A DNA stretch of 60,508 nucleotides from JACDDK01 sp035689095 (GCA_035689095.1 DASSMB010000195.1:1-60508), one strand, 5' to 3'; positions 1-10,110 are shown, counted from the stretch's first letter. Made by a program: numbers and translations. The notes: generated by a model from the sequence alone, not told the origin.

Positions 1-122
1 GCTCACAGGACGATATTATCCGACGAATACACGCTCCTGCACCGCTACTGCACGTAATTACCGGCAAGTCGAAGCAATCAATGCCTGTCAGAGTGGCGCT
101 GTTCACAATGGAGACTCGACGC

Positions 123-141
123 TATATGCTCGCTGCATATA
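123..141. promoter_or_regulatory. Operator-like inverted repeat
   Basis: TATATGC and GCATATA form perfect 7-bp arms around a 5-nt spacer, about 55 bp before the first small gene. The shape suggests a dimeric repressor site. No regulator is identified and the function is an inference. Confidence 0.3.
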
Positions 142-194
142 CTCTGGCCCGCACTATCGAAGTCACATTACTTTAGAGACGGAGGCGATACTCG

Positions 195-374
195 ATGAAG
201 GAAGCGCTTTACGGCATATCGTTGCGCAAAACGGAGAAGTATGAGGATCTCGCGCGGCGGGCTCAGGAGTCCGACGACCAGGAGCTGGCCGAGTTCTTCG
301 ACCGGATAGGCGAGGAGGACCATCGGCTGGCAGAGGAAGCCCGGCGGCTGCTCGCCCAGCGGGTGGCCGAGTAA
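195..374 (+). CDS. Small acidic helical protein, ferritin-like fragment
   Basis: This is a 59-residue protein starting at ATG 195 with a GGAGG ribosome site at 181-185, nine bases upstream. It is almost entirely charged amphipathic helix, with EDLARRAQESDDQELAEFF followed by IGEEDHRLAEEA. The spacing of Glu and His residues recalls one helix pair of the rubrerythrin/ferritin-like fold, but it is too short for a full four-helix bundle and a metal site cannot be claimed. It lies 32 bp upstream of the adenylate kinase paralogue on the same strand, so the two are probably co-transcribed. Function is unknown. Confidence 0.6.
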   Translation: MKEALYGISLRKTEKYEDLARRAQESDDQELAEFFDRIGEEDHRLAEEARRLLAQRVAE

Positions 375-406
375 CACCGAAGAGTCACAGAGGGAGGTCA
401 AGAGGC

Positions 407-1108
407 ATGAGGATAGCATTCATCGGCCCGCCCGGAGCGGGCAAGAGCACCCAGGCGAAGCGGCTCGCGCGGTCGCTTCCCCACTGGAACACGAGTCCCA
501 GGCTCTCCACCGGGGAGCTGGTGCGAGCGCAGATAGAGGCGGGGACGGATCTGGGCCGCGAGTTGGAGGAGCGGTATGAGCGTGGTGAGAGGGTCCCGAA
601 CGAGACGATCCTCTCGCTCGTGCTGCCGCGGGTGAGGAGGTCTGGAGGTTGGATCCTGGACAACTTCCCCGCTGATGTAGCTCAGGCGAAGGCGCTGGAC
701 GAAGAGATCGAAGAGCGCGGCGCCGGGGGTATCTCCCGCGTCATCTCCCTGGAAGGTCCATCCGAGGAGGAGTTGATCCGGCGCGTCCTCGGCGGCCGGG
801 TCACCAGCCGGGCCACGGGCGAGGTCTACCACCTCCAGAACGACCCGCCGCCCGAAGAGCGCGAGAGACAGGACCCCGGCCCCTTCGAAAAGCGCGGCGA
901 TGATACGGAAGAGTCCCTGAAGAGGAACATGGTAGCCTACCGGCGCGAGGCCGCAGCGCTCAAGGAATACTACGAAGCGCGGGGCGTGCTCTCCGTCGTG
1001 GACGCCCGGAGATCCATGGACGAAGTAGCCGAGGAGGTCCTGGAAGCTCTCGGACATCCCGAGCGGTCAGAGTTCTACGCAGCCCTGCGTAAAAGCAAGA
1101 CAGCGTAG
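407..1108 (+). CDS. Adenylate kinase family nucleotide kinase
   Basis: The 233-residue protein opens with the P-loop GPPGAGKST (residues 7-15). It also has the NMP-binding STGELVRAQ segment, the DNFP motif and a LID region beginning GGRVTSRATGEVYH. These identify the adenylate kinase family, which interconverts ATP, AMP and ADP. The LID lacks the four zinc-binding Cys of many Gram-positive enzymes. The C-terminus is longer than usual. The housekeeping adk normally sits among ribosomal protein genes. This copy follows a small helical protein and converges on menC, so it is probably a paralogue. Its nucleotide specificity cannot be read from sequence. The start is supported by GGAGG at 391-395. 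Confidence 0.85.
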   Translation: MRIAFIGPPGAGKSTQAKRLARSLPHWNTSPRLSTGELVRAQIEAGTDLGRELEERYERGERVPNETILSLVLPRVRRSGGWILDNFPADVAQAKALDEEIEERGAGGISRVISLEGPSEEELIRRVLGGRVTSRATGEVYHLQNDPPPEERERQDPGPFEKRGDDTEESLKRNMVAYRREAAALKEYYEARGVLSVVDARRSMDEVAEEVLEALGHPERSEFYAALRKSKTA

Positions 1109-1130
1109 AGAGAGCTGCTGGATCCTCCCG

Positions 1131-2228
1131 TCATCGAGGAGGTTCGACGCGGGAGATCCGCCAGTAAACCACCCCGCGTCCGCGCGTCACAGCATCCCGA
1201 ACGTCGAGGCGCGGCGCGGGTAGCGGGAGACGCCGCTCCACCACGTCTTCGGCGAGGCGCCGGTAGGTGTCCAGCCCCGCCGGCGTCTCGCCGATACCGG
1301 CGGTCAGCGCCACCAGCGCCGCCGTCCCGACGCCGGTCTCGTAGGCCGAGCTTATGACCGGCCGGGCGCCGATCTCTCGCGCCCGGCTCGCCATCCGCAG
1401 CGCTTGCGAGATGCCGCCGAGCAGGGTCGGCTTGATCACGACCGCGCCCGCGTAACCGTGCTCCACCAGCATCTCGGGAGCCATACCGGCCAGCGACTCG
1501 TCCAGCGCGACCGGAATACCACAGACGCTTGCGAATTCCTTTAGACCATCCGGGTCCGCGAGCGGCTCTTCGATGTACTCGATCCCCACCCCCTCTACGC
1601 CGCGAGCGAACCGCAAAACCTCCTCGAAATCCCAGGCCCGGTTCGCGTCCAGCCTCAGCGAAACACTCTCACCAATTACGCTTCGTACCTCGCGCACGAG
1701 ACTAATATCTTCCTCCACCGAAAGTCCGCCCACCTTCAGCTTTATGGCCTCGTAACCGGCGTCTTGCATCCGGCGAGCCTCTTGCAGGACTTCGGCGCGC
1801 GGTCCGGCAAGCAGCCCGTTCACGGACACGATGTCCCTCGGACTTGCCGAGACCAACTCTGGCAGCGTCACCTCGCTGGCCGCGGCATACAGGTTCCAGG
1901 CGGCCGCCTCAAGCCCGAAGCGTACGGAGGGAGCGGGGTTCGTGTCATCCAGCTCGCGGGCGAGAGTGCCGTCCGCGCGGGTCCAGGCGTCCTCCATATC
2001 CCGGCCAACCATCGCCGCCGCCAACCGGCGCAGCTCGCCAAGTGCGGCGCCCAGGCTCTCGCGGCTGAAGCCGGGGAGCGGCGAGGTCTCGCCCCATCCC
2101 ACGGCGCCGTCCTCGCCGGTCAGCCGCAGCAGGAGCCCCTCACGCCGGCGTAACGTCGCGCCCTTCAACATGAGCGGTCCGGTAAGCGGCAGGCTGTAGC
2201 GGTAGAGATCCGCGCCGGCGATCCTCAC
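1131..2228 (-). CDS. menC: o-Succinylbenzoate synthase
   Basis: MenC dehydrates SHCHC to o-succinylbenzoate in menaquinone synthesis. The 365-residue protein has the enolase-superfamily capping domain followed by a TIM barrel. Visible catalytic features are the KLK motif (K163, K165), the metal ligand D194 in LRLDANRAW, the IEEPL pair E220/E221, D243 in ALDES, and K266 in VIKPT. This pattern and the men neighbours fix the function; N-acylamino acid racemase activity is a known side activity of the family. It is the last gene of the minus-strand men cluster, 21 bp after menB. Confidence 0.93.
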   Translation of the reverse strand: MRIAGADLYRYSLPLTGPLMLKGATLRRREGLLLRLTGEDGAVGWGETSPLPGFSRESLGAALGELRRLAAAMVGRDMEDAWTRADGTLARELDDTNPAPSVRFGLEAAAWNLYAAASEVTLPELVSASPRDIVSVNGLLAGPRAEVLQEARRMQDAGYEAIKLKVGGLSVEEDISLVREVRSVIGESVSLRLDANRAWDFEEVLRFARGVEGVGIEYIEEPLADPDGLKEFASVCGIPVALDESLAGMAPEMLVEHGYAGAVVIKPTLLGGISQALRMASRAREIGARPVISSAYETGVGTAALVALTAGIGETPAGLDTYRRLAEDVVERRLPLPAPRLDVRDAVTRGRGVVYWRISRVEPPR

Positions 2229-2249
2229 AGTGCCGGTCTACCGCCGGGC

Positions 2250-3093
<844 letters not shown>

Positions 3094-3101
<8 letters not shown>

Positions 3102-3951
3102 GGAATGGATTATAGATATCTGACAGAAAACCTTTCAGTAAAGTCGTGTACGCTTCGCAAGCTTCGAGGCGCACGTTGTGCCCCGCGCAGGGAACAATAG
3201 CGGTCCTTACCTGTGGATTCGACTCCCGCATTCGGTGCGAGATCCCGGCGAACTTCCCGTCCAGCTCTCCCGCGACAGCGAGCATCGGAACGTCGAGTCC
3301 GGCAAGCTCTTTCCACAGCGACGGCTGGCTGCCCGTCCCCATCCCCCGCAAGGACTTCGCAAGCTCTCGCGGGTCGTTGCTCCTCCGCGCCTCGATAGTG
3401 CGCCGGAGCAGCTCTTTATCCCGCGCTAGCGACGCGAATAGTGGCTGGAGATACCAATCCCGAAGAAACTCGTCGAAGTCTCCCGTCTCCAGGCGCGCGG
3501 CGCGCCTCTCGTCCGCGATCCGGCGCTCCGTCCGCGCTTCCTCACTCTCCAGTCCCGGCGAAGCGGATTCCAGTAAGAGCCCGCCGTACCGCTCCGGGTA
3601 GCGCAGCGCGAGGTAGAGCGCCAGCCGCCCGCCCATCGAGTAGCCTACGAAAGCCGCCCGGTCTATCTCTAGCTCGTCCAGCACGTCCAGTACCATTCGC
3701 GCGGCGCTCTCAAAGGCGTACGACCCTGGAAGCAGGCCGACCGAACCACCATGTCCCGGCAGGTCCACGGATACGGAGAAGAACCTGTCTTCGAGGGCCG
3801 TCATTACGGCACGCCAGTCTTCGGAAGCTCCCATAAAGCCGTGCAGGAAGAGGACCGGGGGGCGTCCGGGATCTCCGCGCGACTCGTAGCGCAGCCGGGA
3901 GCCGGCCGGCAGGCTCACCCGGAGAGACGGGAGCGCAGGATCTTCTTCCAT
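3094..3951 (-). CDS. menH: SHCHC synthase MenH, alpha/beta hydrolase
   Basis: MenH eliminates pyruvate from SEPHCHC to give SHCHC. The protein is an alpha/beta hydrolase with HGFMGASEDW, the nucleophile elbow GYSMGGRLALYLALRYPERY, an acid in the GELDGKF region and the C-terminal GHNVRLE histidine. These match MenH. The frame is open to 4020, but ATG at 3951 (MEEDPALPSL) is preferred because the extra residues are low-complexity and would overlap the MOSC gene by over 100 bp. With this start the overlap is 37 bp and the protein is 285 residues, close to family length. Confidence 0.88.
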
Positions 3952-4562
3952 CCATCGGCCAGCTCCGGGACTTCGAGAAGCCGTCGTGCCAGGGCCGGAT
4001 CGAAGCTCCCGTGCGCGCACTCGTTCACGAGACGCTGGGTGATGCCCGGGTTGGGCCGGTCCTCGATTCGCAGCTCATCCCCGGTACGCACCGTGCCCTC
4101 TTCGAGGACGCGCATGTAGAAACCCGTCCGCAGCGACTCCAGGGTGCGCCTGTGGAAGCCGGGCAGCCCTAGCTTCCGCTCCTGCTTCCAGCACGGGACT
4201 CGCGGTCCGCTAACCTGCACCCGCGAGGTACCGGCCGCGTACACGTCGCCCACGCAGATGCCGCTCTCATCGTCCCCGAACAGGGTCCAGTTCTCCCCCA
4301 CGCCGCCGGGTCCCACAGCGTCCTCGCCGGAGAGGCCGTAGAACTCGTTCCAGAAAGCGTAGTGACCCAGAGGATGGCAGCAGAGGGCCTGATCCGGCGT
4401 CCCGTGGTTCTTCGTGTCCGCTACCCGGTCTCCCTCCAGCCCGCGTACTGTGACCCTCACCTCGCCGTCTACCGGAGCGCGGAAGATCGCGGACCGCCAG
4501 GTCCCGCGCTCGTCGGTAATGGTCCGCGGTTCTCCGGTAAAGATAGAGTTAATCTTGATCAT
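3915..4562 (-). CDS. MOSC domain protein, YiiM-like
   Basis: The 215-residue protein has the MOSC beta-barrel core, with VRGLEGDRVADTKNHGTPDQAL, GVGENW and GDVYAAGTSRVQVSGPRVPC. The last stretch carries the conserved Cys (C124) expected to bind molybdenum cofactor. The C-terminal third matches the helical extension of YiiM proteins, which reduce N-hydroxylated bases such as 6-N-hydroxylaminopurine. It sits inside the menaquinone operon between menD and menH and overlaps menH, so it is co-expressed with a quinone pathway. A direct role in that pathway is not established. Electron supply from menaquinol would be a guess. Confidence 0.85.
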   Translation of the reverse strand: MIKINSIFTGEPRTITDERGTWRSAIFRAPVDGEVRVTVRGLEGDRVADTKNHGTPDQALCCHPLGHYAFWNEFYGLSGEDAVGPGGVGENWTLFGDDESGICVGDVYAAGTSRVQVSGPRVPCWKQERKLGLPGFHRRTLESLRTGFYMRVLEEGTVRTGDELRIEDRPNPGITQRLVNECAHGSFDPALARRLLEVPELADGWKKILRSRLSG

Positions 4563-4601
4563 TGCCTCAACATAACCCCGAGGCGACGCTGAGGCAAGCC
4601 G

Positions 4602-6353
4602 CTAGACTCCGCCGTTCAGGTCTCTATGGATCTCCTCCACAAGCTCCCGGTGCAGCGCCACGTTCTCCTCCCGGTCGGTCTTCACTTCGATCAGTGTCGA
4701 GCTCCCGCGAGCGCAGGCCGCACGATAAGCCTTCACGAACTCCGTCCCTGTGCGCGGACTCTCGTAGCCGAGCCCGAACATCGTCGCCGCCGGGCCGAAC
4801 CCCACTCCCTGCGGTGTCCCGAAGTACGGCTCGAAGAACCCCCGGTGTCCCGCCACCGGCAGGAAAGAGAAGATACCACCGCCATCGTTGTTCACAACGA
4901 TCACGACCACCAGCGCGTCCCGGAGCATCGCCAGCGAGTTCAGGTCATGCAGCAACGCAAGGTCCCCGATGATGAGCGTAACGGGTGCGCCACGACCGCG
5001 AGCGAAGCCGGCAGCGGTTGCGACGGTGCCGTCTATGCCGCTCGCGCCCCGGTTCGCAGCAACCAGTACGCCGGCGCCGTCCGTCACCGCGAAGGTGTCG
5101 AGGTCCCGCACCGGCATACTACTCGCCGCGACGAGACCATGATCTTTGGGGACATGCCGCGAGACCAGGCGAGCCACGAGCGGCTCGCTCAGATCTTCCG
5201 TCTCCGGGAGAAGCTTATCAAGGCTCCGGCTCACCTTCCCGGAGGCTTCCCGCCATCCCGCAAGCCATCCGTGCTGCAGCGGGGAGACTCCATCGAATGC
5301 CGCGCAGAAGTCTACGATGTCCATCTCCACGCTTTGGGTAACGCGGTGGCCGGGATCCAGCCGGAACGGGTTCTCGCGCACGACGATGTACGGCTGCGGG
5401 CGGCTACGGGCGACGAGCTTTTCGAGACGTTTCGAGAGCGCGCGCCCCCCGATGTGCAGCACGGCTTCCGGCGCGTGCGCCTCCGCGAACGTCTCGCTCG
5501 CTAGCAAGGCGTCGTAGTGGGCGACCACGTTTCGGGACTCCGCGCCGAGCCGCGCCTGGGAGCCCACATCCGGCAGGAGCGGCCATCCCAGGGCTTCCGC
5601 CAGCTTTATCACGGACTCGCCCTGCGCGCGGGAAGTGAGACGCCCGGCGATCACCACCCCGCGCTCTACGGTCCGCAGCTCCTCCCGGATGCGCCTTACC
5701 TCCGTCTCATCCACGGCGGGCTTCGTAGCCGCGTAGCGCGTGTAGGGTACATTGCTCTCCCGCCACGATTCCGGTCCCGGCGGAGCTTCCGCCTCATCGC
5801 CAGGGTCCGGGAGAAAAGGTTCGCGGAACATCAGGTTGAGGTGGACGGGGCCGGACGGGGAGCGGCGAGAGCGGTAGACGGCCTGGTCCACGGTTGTCAG
5901 GACCATCGCGGGGTCTATCGCCGGGTCCGGGGCGGGGAGGTCGAAGCGCCAGCGGACGTAGTCGCCGAAGATGTCGGGCTGGTCTATCGTCTGGTTGGCG
6001 CCGGTCTGGCGCAGTTCGGGCGGGCGGTCGGCGGTCAGCAGGATCATCGGCGCGCCGTCCACGGAGGCCTCCACCACGGCGGGCAGGCCGTTTGCTACGG
6101 CGGTGCCGGAGGTCGTGATCCAGGCCGCCGGGCTCCCGGTCGCCCGCGCGTATCCGAGAGCGGCGAACGCCGTGCCGCGTTCGTCGAAGTGTATTAGCGA
6201 ACGGGCCCGGTCGTTCTCGGCGAGCGCCGCGACGAGCGGTGTGGAGCGCGAGCCCGGCGCGACGCAGAAGAGCCCCACGCCGCAGCGCGCGAGCTCCTCG
6301 ACGATCAGGGCCGCCCAGAGGCGGTTAAGGTGCGGCGTGCTCTTCGGGGTCAA
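4602..6353 (-). CDS. menD: SEPHCHC synthase
   Basis: MenD is the thiamine diphosphate enzyme that joins 2-oxoglutarate and isochorismate. The 583-residue protein has the N-terminal Pyr domain with APGSRSTPLVAALAEN, the catalytic Glu in HFDERGTAFAALGYARATG, and TTSGTAVANGLPAVVEA. The C-terminal PP domain has GDLALLHDLNSL and the cofactor motif ending NNDGGGIFSFLP. The start is TTG at 6353 inside the end of menF, a 29-bp overlap that implies coupling. Length is normal for MenD. Confidence 0.95.
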   Translation of the reverse strand: MTPKSTPHLNRLWAALIVEELARCGVGLFCVAPGSRSTPLVAALAENDRARSLIHFDERGTAFAALGYARATGSPAAWITTSGTAVANGLPAVVEASVDGAPMILLTADRPPELRQTGANQTIDQPDIFGDYVRWRFDLPAPDPAIDPAMVLTTVDQAVYRSRRSPSGPVHLNLMFREPFLPDPGDEAEAPPGPESWRESNVPYTRYAATKPAVDETEVRRIREELRTVERGVVIAGRLTSRAQGESVIKLAEALGWPLLPDVGSQARLGAESRNVVAHYDALLASETFAEAHAPEAVLHIGGRALSKRLEKLVARSRPQPYIVVRENPFRLDPGHRVTQSVEMDIVDFCAAFDGVSPLQHGWLAGWREASGKVSRSLDKLLPETEDLSEPLVARLVSRHVPKDHGLVAASSMPVRDLDTFAVTDGAGVLVAANRGASGIDGTVATAAGFARGRGAPVTLIIGDLALLHDLNSLAMLRDALVVVIVVNNDGGGIFSFLPVAGHRGFFEPYFGTPQGVGFGPAATMFGLGYESPRTGTEFVKAYRAACARGSSTLIEVKTDREENVALHRELVEEIHRDLNGGV

Positions 6354-7734
6354 GCCCGAACACCCTGGTGAAGTCCCCGATCTTCTGCTCGATCTCCGCC
6401 CACTCTCCTTCCGGAGTAGATCCGGCGACGGCCCCCGCCCCAGAGTAGAGCGAGACCCTGCTGCCCCGCACGAGCCCGGACCGTATCCCGACGGCGAACT
6501 CGGCCCCGTCGGCCCCGATCCATCCGATAGCCCCCGCGTACCATCCGCGGTCGAAGGGTTCGAGCTTCCGTATCTCTTCCAGCGCCACGTTCTTCGGGTA
6601 GCCGCCGACGGCTGGCGTCGGGTGCAGCTTCGCGAGCACCTCCGCGTCCGTGACGCCCTCGCGCAGCGTGCCCCGGATCTTCGACACCAGATGCCGCCCC
6701 CGGGCCAGCTTCATCTCCGACGGATGGTCTTCGATCTCCAGCTCCGCGCACAGCGGCCCCAGGGTCTCCTCGATGCTGATCCGGACATAAGAATGCTCGG
6801 CCTGGTCCTTCACGCTCCGCAGTAGCTCGTCCCGCAACTCATCATCGTCGGCTACGGAAGCGCCGCGGGGCCTCGTACCGGCCACGGCCTCGCTCGTGAT
6901 CCCGCGTCCCTCCCGCCGGAAGAGCCGCTCCGGCGACGCCCCCACGAACGCCGCTCCCCCCTCTGGCTCAACCAGGAAGTGAAAGCAGCCGGGCGTCGCC
7001 TCCCGCAGGCTCGCCACCAGCGCGACCGCGTCCACGTCCTCCTCGAACGCGAACTCGGCCCGGCGCGCGAGAACGACCTTATCCATCCTCCCCGCCGCGA
7101 AAGCGGCGAGCGCCGACTCTATATTCTCCCTCCACCCCTCGCGGTCCGGGCTGTCGGCGCGCGAGACGGGCGCCGGCAGGGAACCGGCGAGCCGGGGCCC
7201 CTTCAGCGGCAGGTTTTCGATCTCGTAAAGTAAATCTCCGGCTTTCTCAAGATCGCGCGGCAGGACGAGGTTGCATGCCAGCGTCGAAACGCCATCCCGG
7301 CGGCGCAACTCGAAGCGCGGCAGGACGAAGCGGCGAGCTCCGAACACCTGCCATTCTTCGCTCACTTCAGAGCCCGCATCGAAACTCAGCCCGCCGTAGT
7401 AGCGAGCATTCGCCGCCTCCGGCGACAGCAGAGCGAGCCGATCGGTCAGCTCATCAACATCCGCCGGTCTCTCCCCTTCCACGACATCCGCAACTCCGAC
7501 GGCGGCCACGCTGATCTCGTCCTCGCGTCCCGACCAGAAGGACCTCGGCCGCATCGTTTGCGCGCCGAGCCACCGCAGCGGGTCAAGGTCTCCGGCGGGT
7601 ACCTCCAGCCGCAAGACCCTCTCACCCCGCTGGAGGCCGGTGTTCAGCGCGAGAGCCCGGCTCACGGCGTCCGCAAGCGTCCACCGGACGTCAGTCCTCT
7701 CGAATACGGAGTCCCTGATATACCTACTCAGCAA
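6325..7734 (-). CDS. menF: Isochorismate synthase
   Basis: The protein has 469 residues and a C-terminal chorismate-binding domain. Visible motifs are GASPERLFRREG, EAVAGTRPRG, LHPTPAVGGYPK and DRGWYAGAIGWIG, with the acidic Mg2+-binding residues of MST-family enzymes. The LHPTPAVGG motif and the partner menD point to the menaquinone isochorismate synthase rather than anthranilate or aminodeoxychorismate synthase. It is the first gene of the men operon. The predicted start is TTG at 7734 and has no convincing Shine-Dalgarno sequence, so an internal start is possible. Confidence 0.9.
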   Translation of the reverse strand: MLSRYIRDSVFERTDVRWTLADAVSRALALNTGLQRGERVLRLEVPAGDLDPLRWLGAQTMRPRSFWSGREDEISVAAVGVADVVEGERPADVDELTDRLALLSPEAANARYYGGLSFDAGSEVSEEWQVFGARRFVLPRFELRRRDGVSTLACNLVLPRDLEKAGDLLYEIENLPLKGPRLAGSLPAPVSRADSPDREGWRENIESALAAFAAGRMDKVVLARRAEFAFEEDVDAVALVASLREATPGCFHFLVEPEGGAAFVGASPERLFRREGRGITSEAVAGTRPRGASVADDDELRDELLRSVKDQAEHSYVRISIEETLGPLCAELEIEDHPSEMKLARGRHLVSKIRGTLREGVTDAEVLAKLHPTPAVGGYPKNVALEEIRKLEPFDRGWYAGAIGWIGADGAEFAVGIRSGLVRGSRVSLYSGAGAVAGSTPEGEWAEIEQKIGDFTRVFGLDPEEHAAP

Positions 7735-7774
7735 GCTGGAGTATCCAGGGCGTCTTGTAAGGGATCCATTTCAT

Positions 7775-7795
7775 CTTGATCCGTAGTGTATCAAG
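7775..7795. promoter_or_regulatory. Inverted repeat upstream of menF
   Basis: CTTGAT and ATCAAG are 6-bp arms around a 9-nt spacer, about 40 bp before the first gene of the men operon and just after the end of xylB. It could be an operator for the men operon. Evidence is limited to the symmetry. Confidence 0.25.
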
Positions 7796-7822
7796 GTGCG
7801 TATGAAGGTTTAGCGGCTTCGC

Positions 7823-9283
7823 TCACATTCCGGGGCGCGGCTCGTGCAGGCGGGGATAGATCTCGCGGTACCGCGCATACGCCGCTTCGTACTCACCACT
7901 CTCTTCACCGGGACGCACGACCTCTCCTGTCGTATCTCCGGGCGTAACAATATCCTCCACCCTGAGTGCGCCGGAGGCGAGCCCGGCCAGTATCGCCGCG
8001 CCGCGGGCGGAGGCGACGGAGGCAACATTCTCGGGGAGCAGGCGCAGCGGGCGGCCGAGCACGTCGGCCAGGAGTTGCCGCCAGGGTTTACGGGCCGTTC
8101 CTCCACCGGCGAGACGCAGCTCCGGGATGCCGGCGCCGGTCTCCTCCAGGGCTTCGAGACCCTCGCGCAGCGCGAAGGCCACGCCTTCCAGCGCCGCGCG
8201 CAGCAGGTGGCCGCGGGTATGGTCGAGTCCGAGACCGGTCCAGGTCCCGCGGGCACTAGGATCGAAGCGCGGCGTCCGCTCCCCGCTGAGGTACGGCAGG
8301 AACGCGACGCCTCCGGCTCCCGGCGGAACGGCAAAGGCTTCCTCGTAGACCTCATCCCAGCCAGCGCCAAGCACGCGACGAGCCCACTCCAGCGCGAGTC
8401 CGGCGTTCTGGATGGCCGCCATCGCGTACCATCCCGTATCTGTCGCCGCGCGGTACAGGTGCGTCCGCTCGTGAGGATCCGGTTCAGGACGTTCTCTCGG
8501 GACCACGATCTGTCCCCCCGTCCCCACGGTGAGCTGCGCGACTCCAGATCTCATCAATCCGCTCCCCAGCATCGCCGCCGCCGTATCCGCCGCGCCGGCC
8601 GCGACCGGGATTTCCGCCCCGATTCCCAACGCTTCCGCGGCCTCTCGCGAGAGAGGCCCGGCGACGCTCCCGGACGGTACGAGCGGAGCCAGCAACTCAT
8701 CCCGCAGCCCGAGAGCTTCTACCACCTCGTAAGCCCATCCGTCGCCTTCCAGGTCGTAGAGCAGGGTAGCCGAGGCGTCGGACGGCTCGGCGGCTGCCTC
8801 GCCTGTCAGCCGCAGGCGCAGCCAGTCCTTCGGCTGCAGCGCCCACCGGGCCCGAGCATAAACATCCGGCTCGTGGTCGCGCAGCCACAAGAGACTCGGC
8901 CCGGCCATCCCGGTGGCGGCGGGGTTGGCAAGCCTCCGGCGCAGGTCATCGCCGAGAGCCTGATAGACAGTGAGTTGCTCCGCCGAGCGGGTGTCGGCCC
9001 AGAGTATCGCCTGCCGGAGAGGCCGGCCTCCGGCTTCGGAGAGGACGACCCCGTGCATCTGGCCGGAGAGACCGATCGCCCGCACCTCCCCGCCGCGTTC
9101 CCCGATAGCGGTCCTGGTGGCCCGGATGACGCCGTTCCACCACTCTTCCGGATCCGTCTCCGCCCATCCGGAGCGCGGCGCCAGGACATCGTACGGTGCG
9201 GAGCCTTCGCCAAGTACTTCCCTCTCCGAGGAGAGCAAGAGCGCTTTTACGGAACCGGTGCCGAGGTCCAGGCCGAGTAGCAT
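7823..9283 (-). CDS. xylB: Xylulokinase
   Basis: This FGGY-family sugar kinase of 486 residues phosphorylates D-xylulose to xylulose 5-phosphate. The N-terminal GLDLGTGSVKALLL phosphate loop, SGQMHGVVL, WADTRSAEQL and the C-terminal LAGGGTARKPWRQLLADVLG adenosine-binding segment are diagnostic. SGQMHG and WADTR favour xylulokinase over glycerol or gluconate kinases. No xylose isomerase or transporter gene is adjacent, so it may serve another pentose or pentitol route. Confidence 0.9.
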   Translation of the reverse strand: MLLGLDLGTGSVKALLLSSEREVLGEGSAPYDVLAPRSGWAETDPEEWWNGVIRATRTAIGERGGEVRAIGLSGQMHGVVLSEAGGRPLRQAILWADTRSAEQLTVYQALGDDLRRRLANPAATGMAGPSLLWLRDHEPDVYARARWALQPKDWLRLRLTGEAAAEPSDASATLLYDLEGDGWAYEVVEALGLRDELLAPLVPSGSVAGPLSREAAEALGIGAEIPVAAGAADTAAAMLGSGLMRSGVAQLTVGTGGQIVVPRERPEPDPHERTHLYRAATDTGWYAMAAIQNAGLALEWARRVLGAGWDEVYEEAFAVPPGAGGVAFLPYLSGERTPRFDPSARGTWTGLGLDHTRGHLLRAALEGVAFALREGLEALEETGAGIPELRLAGGGTARKPWRQLLADVLGRPLRLLPENVASVASARGAAILAGLASGALRVEDIVTPGDTTGEVVRPGEESGEYEAAYARYREIYPRLHEPRPGM

Positions 9284-9410
9284 GCCAGCGATTAGAAGAG
9301 GCGCGGGACCGTCCCGCGACCCGGCCGGAGTGTGAACCCATAAACCACGATACCGGCAACGTTAGCAGCCCCCCACGTCACAGGCCACCGAAGAGCCCGG
9401 ACCGAAACGC

Positions 9411-9451
9411 CGAGAGGGACGGAGCCTGTAACTTGCGCTCCGTCCCTCTCG
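9411..9451 (-). terminator. Strong hairpin after the first sortase
   Basis: A perfect 15-bp stem (9411-9425 with 9437-9451) closes an 11-nt loop, 20 bp past the sortase stop. Only a short T run follows on the minus strand. It probably ends sortase transcription and could also insulate xylB. Confidence 0.65.
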
Positions 9452-9471
9452 TGTCCATCTGCCCTGCGGCG

Positions 9472-10110
9472 TTACGCCTTGACGTCCTCCAGTTCGGCCT
9501 GGACGATGACCCGGTTCGAGTAGTCCGGGAGCGTGCAGGCCTGCAGGCTTACGATGTTCTTTCCCTTCACCGGGTTGAGCACGTAAAGGTCGGTCGGTTT
9601 GACGACCATCGTCTTGAAGACCTTGTAGGTGTACTTCTGACCGTCGGCGTCGGTCAGGTAGATCTGGTCGCCATCCTTTAGCTTGTCGATATCGTAGAAG
9701 GCGAGATAGCTGCCGGTGCCGGAGTAACCGAGGCGATGTCCCGCGATGTAGACATTAGCCTCCTTCTCCCAGGGATTTCCGGTGCCCTTCAAATGTATCG
9801 CGGCGTTCTCCCGGAGCAACGCCTCATCCGTGCCCTCGCCAACGGGGATCTTGCGGTCCTTGATCCGCTCCATCTTGGGGATGGTGAGCTTGAGGGTCGG
9901 ATCGGACGGTACCCTGGCGATGTCCTCCACCTTCTTGCCGGACTTCTCGTCGCCCTTCTTCGGGGCCACCTGCTGGTCCTTGGCCTGCTCCGACATCTTC
10001 TTGTCGGCCTGGCTGTCAGCCTGGCCGAACGAACCGCACGCGGCGAGCCCCGCCACCATCACTAGAACCGTCAGCATCAGCGCAAATTTCCTCAAACCCA
10101 CCTCACACAT
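9472..10110 (-). CDS. Sortase with lipoprotein signal peptide (copy 1)
   Basis: Sortases are membrane-anchored cysteine transpeptidases that cut sorting motifs and join proteins to the cell wall or into pili. In this 212-residue protein the sortase barrel carries H125 in IAGHRLGY, C192 in SLQACTLPDYSN and R200 in NRVIVQ, the full His-Cys-Arg set. In place of the usual transmembrane anchor, residues 6-25 form a lipoprotein signal ending in the lipobox GLAAC (C25), followed by a Lys/Asp/Gln-rich linker. The barrel most resembles class D/E actinobacterial sortases. ATG 10110 is used; TTG or GTG starts nearby are possible. It is paralogous to the next gene. Confidence 0.88.
   Translation of the reverse strand: MCEVGLRKFALMLTVLVMVAGLAACGSFGQADSQADKKMSEQAKDQQVAPKKGDEKSGKKVEDIARVPSDPTLKLTIPKMERIKDRKIPVGEGTDEALLRENAAIHLKGTGNPWEKEANVYIAGHRLGYSGTGSYLAFYDIDKLKDGDQIYLTDADGQKYTYKVFKTMVVKPTDLYVLNPVKGKNIVSLQACTLPDYSNRVIVQAELEDVKA

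Noticed and set aside
1..194. Possible end of a gene or RNA at the window start
   Set aside because: No open frame, cloverleaf or conserved RNA pattern could be recognised; only the palindrome at 123-141 stands out.
4626..5504. 292-codon plus-strand open frame
   Set aside because: It is the complement of menD, which has clear motifs over the same bases.
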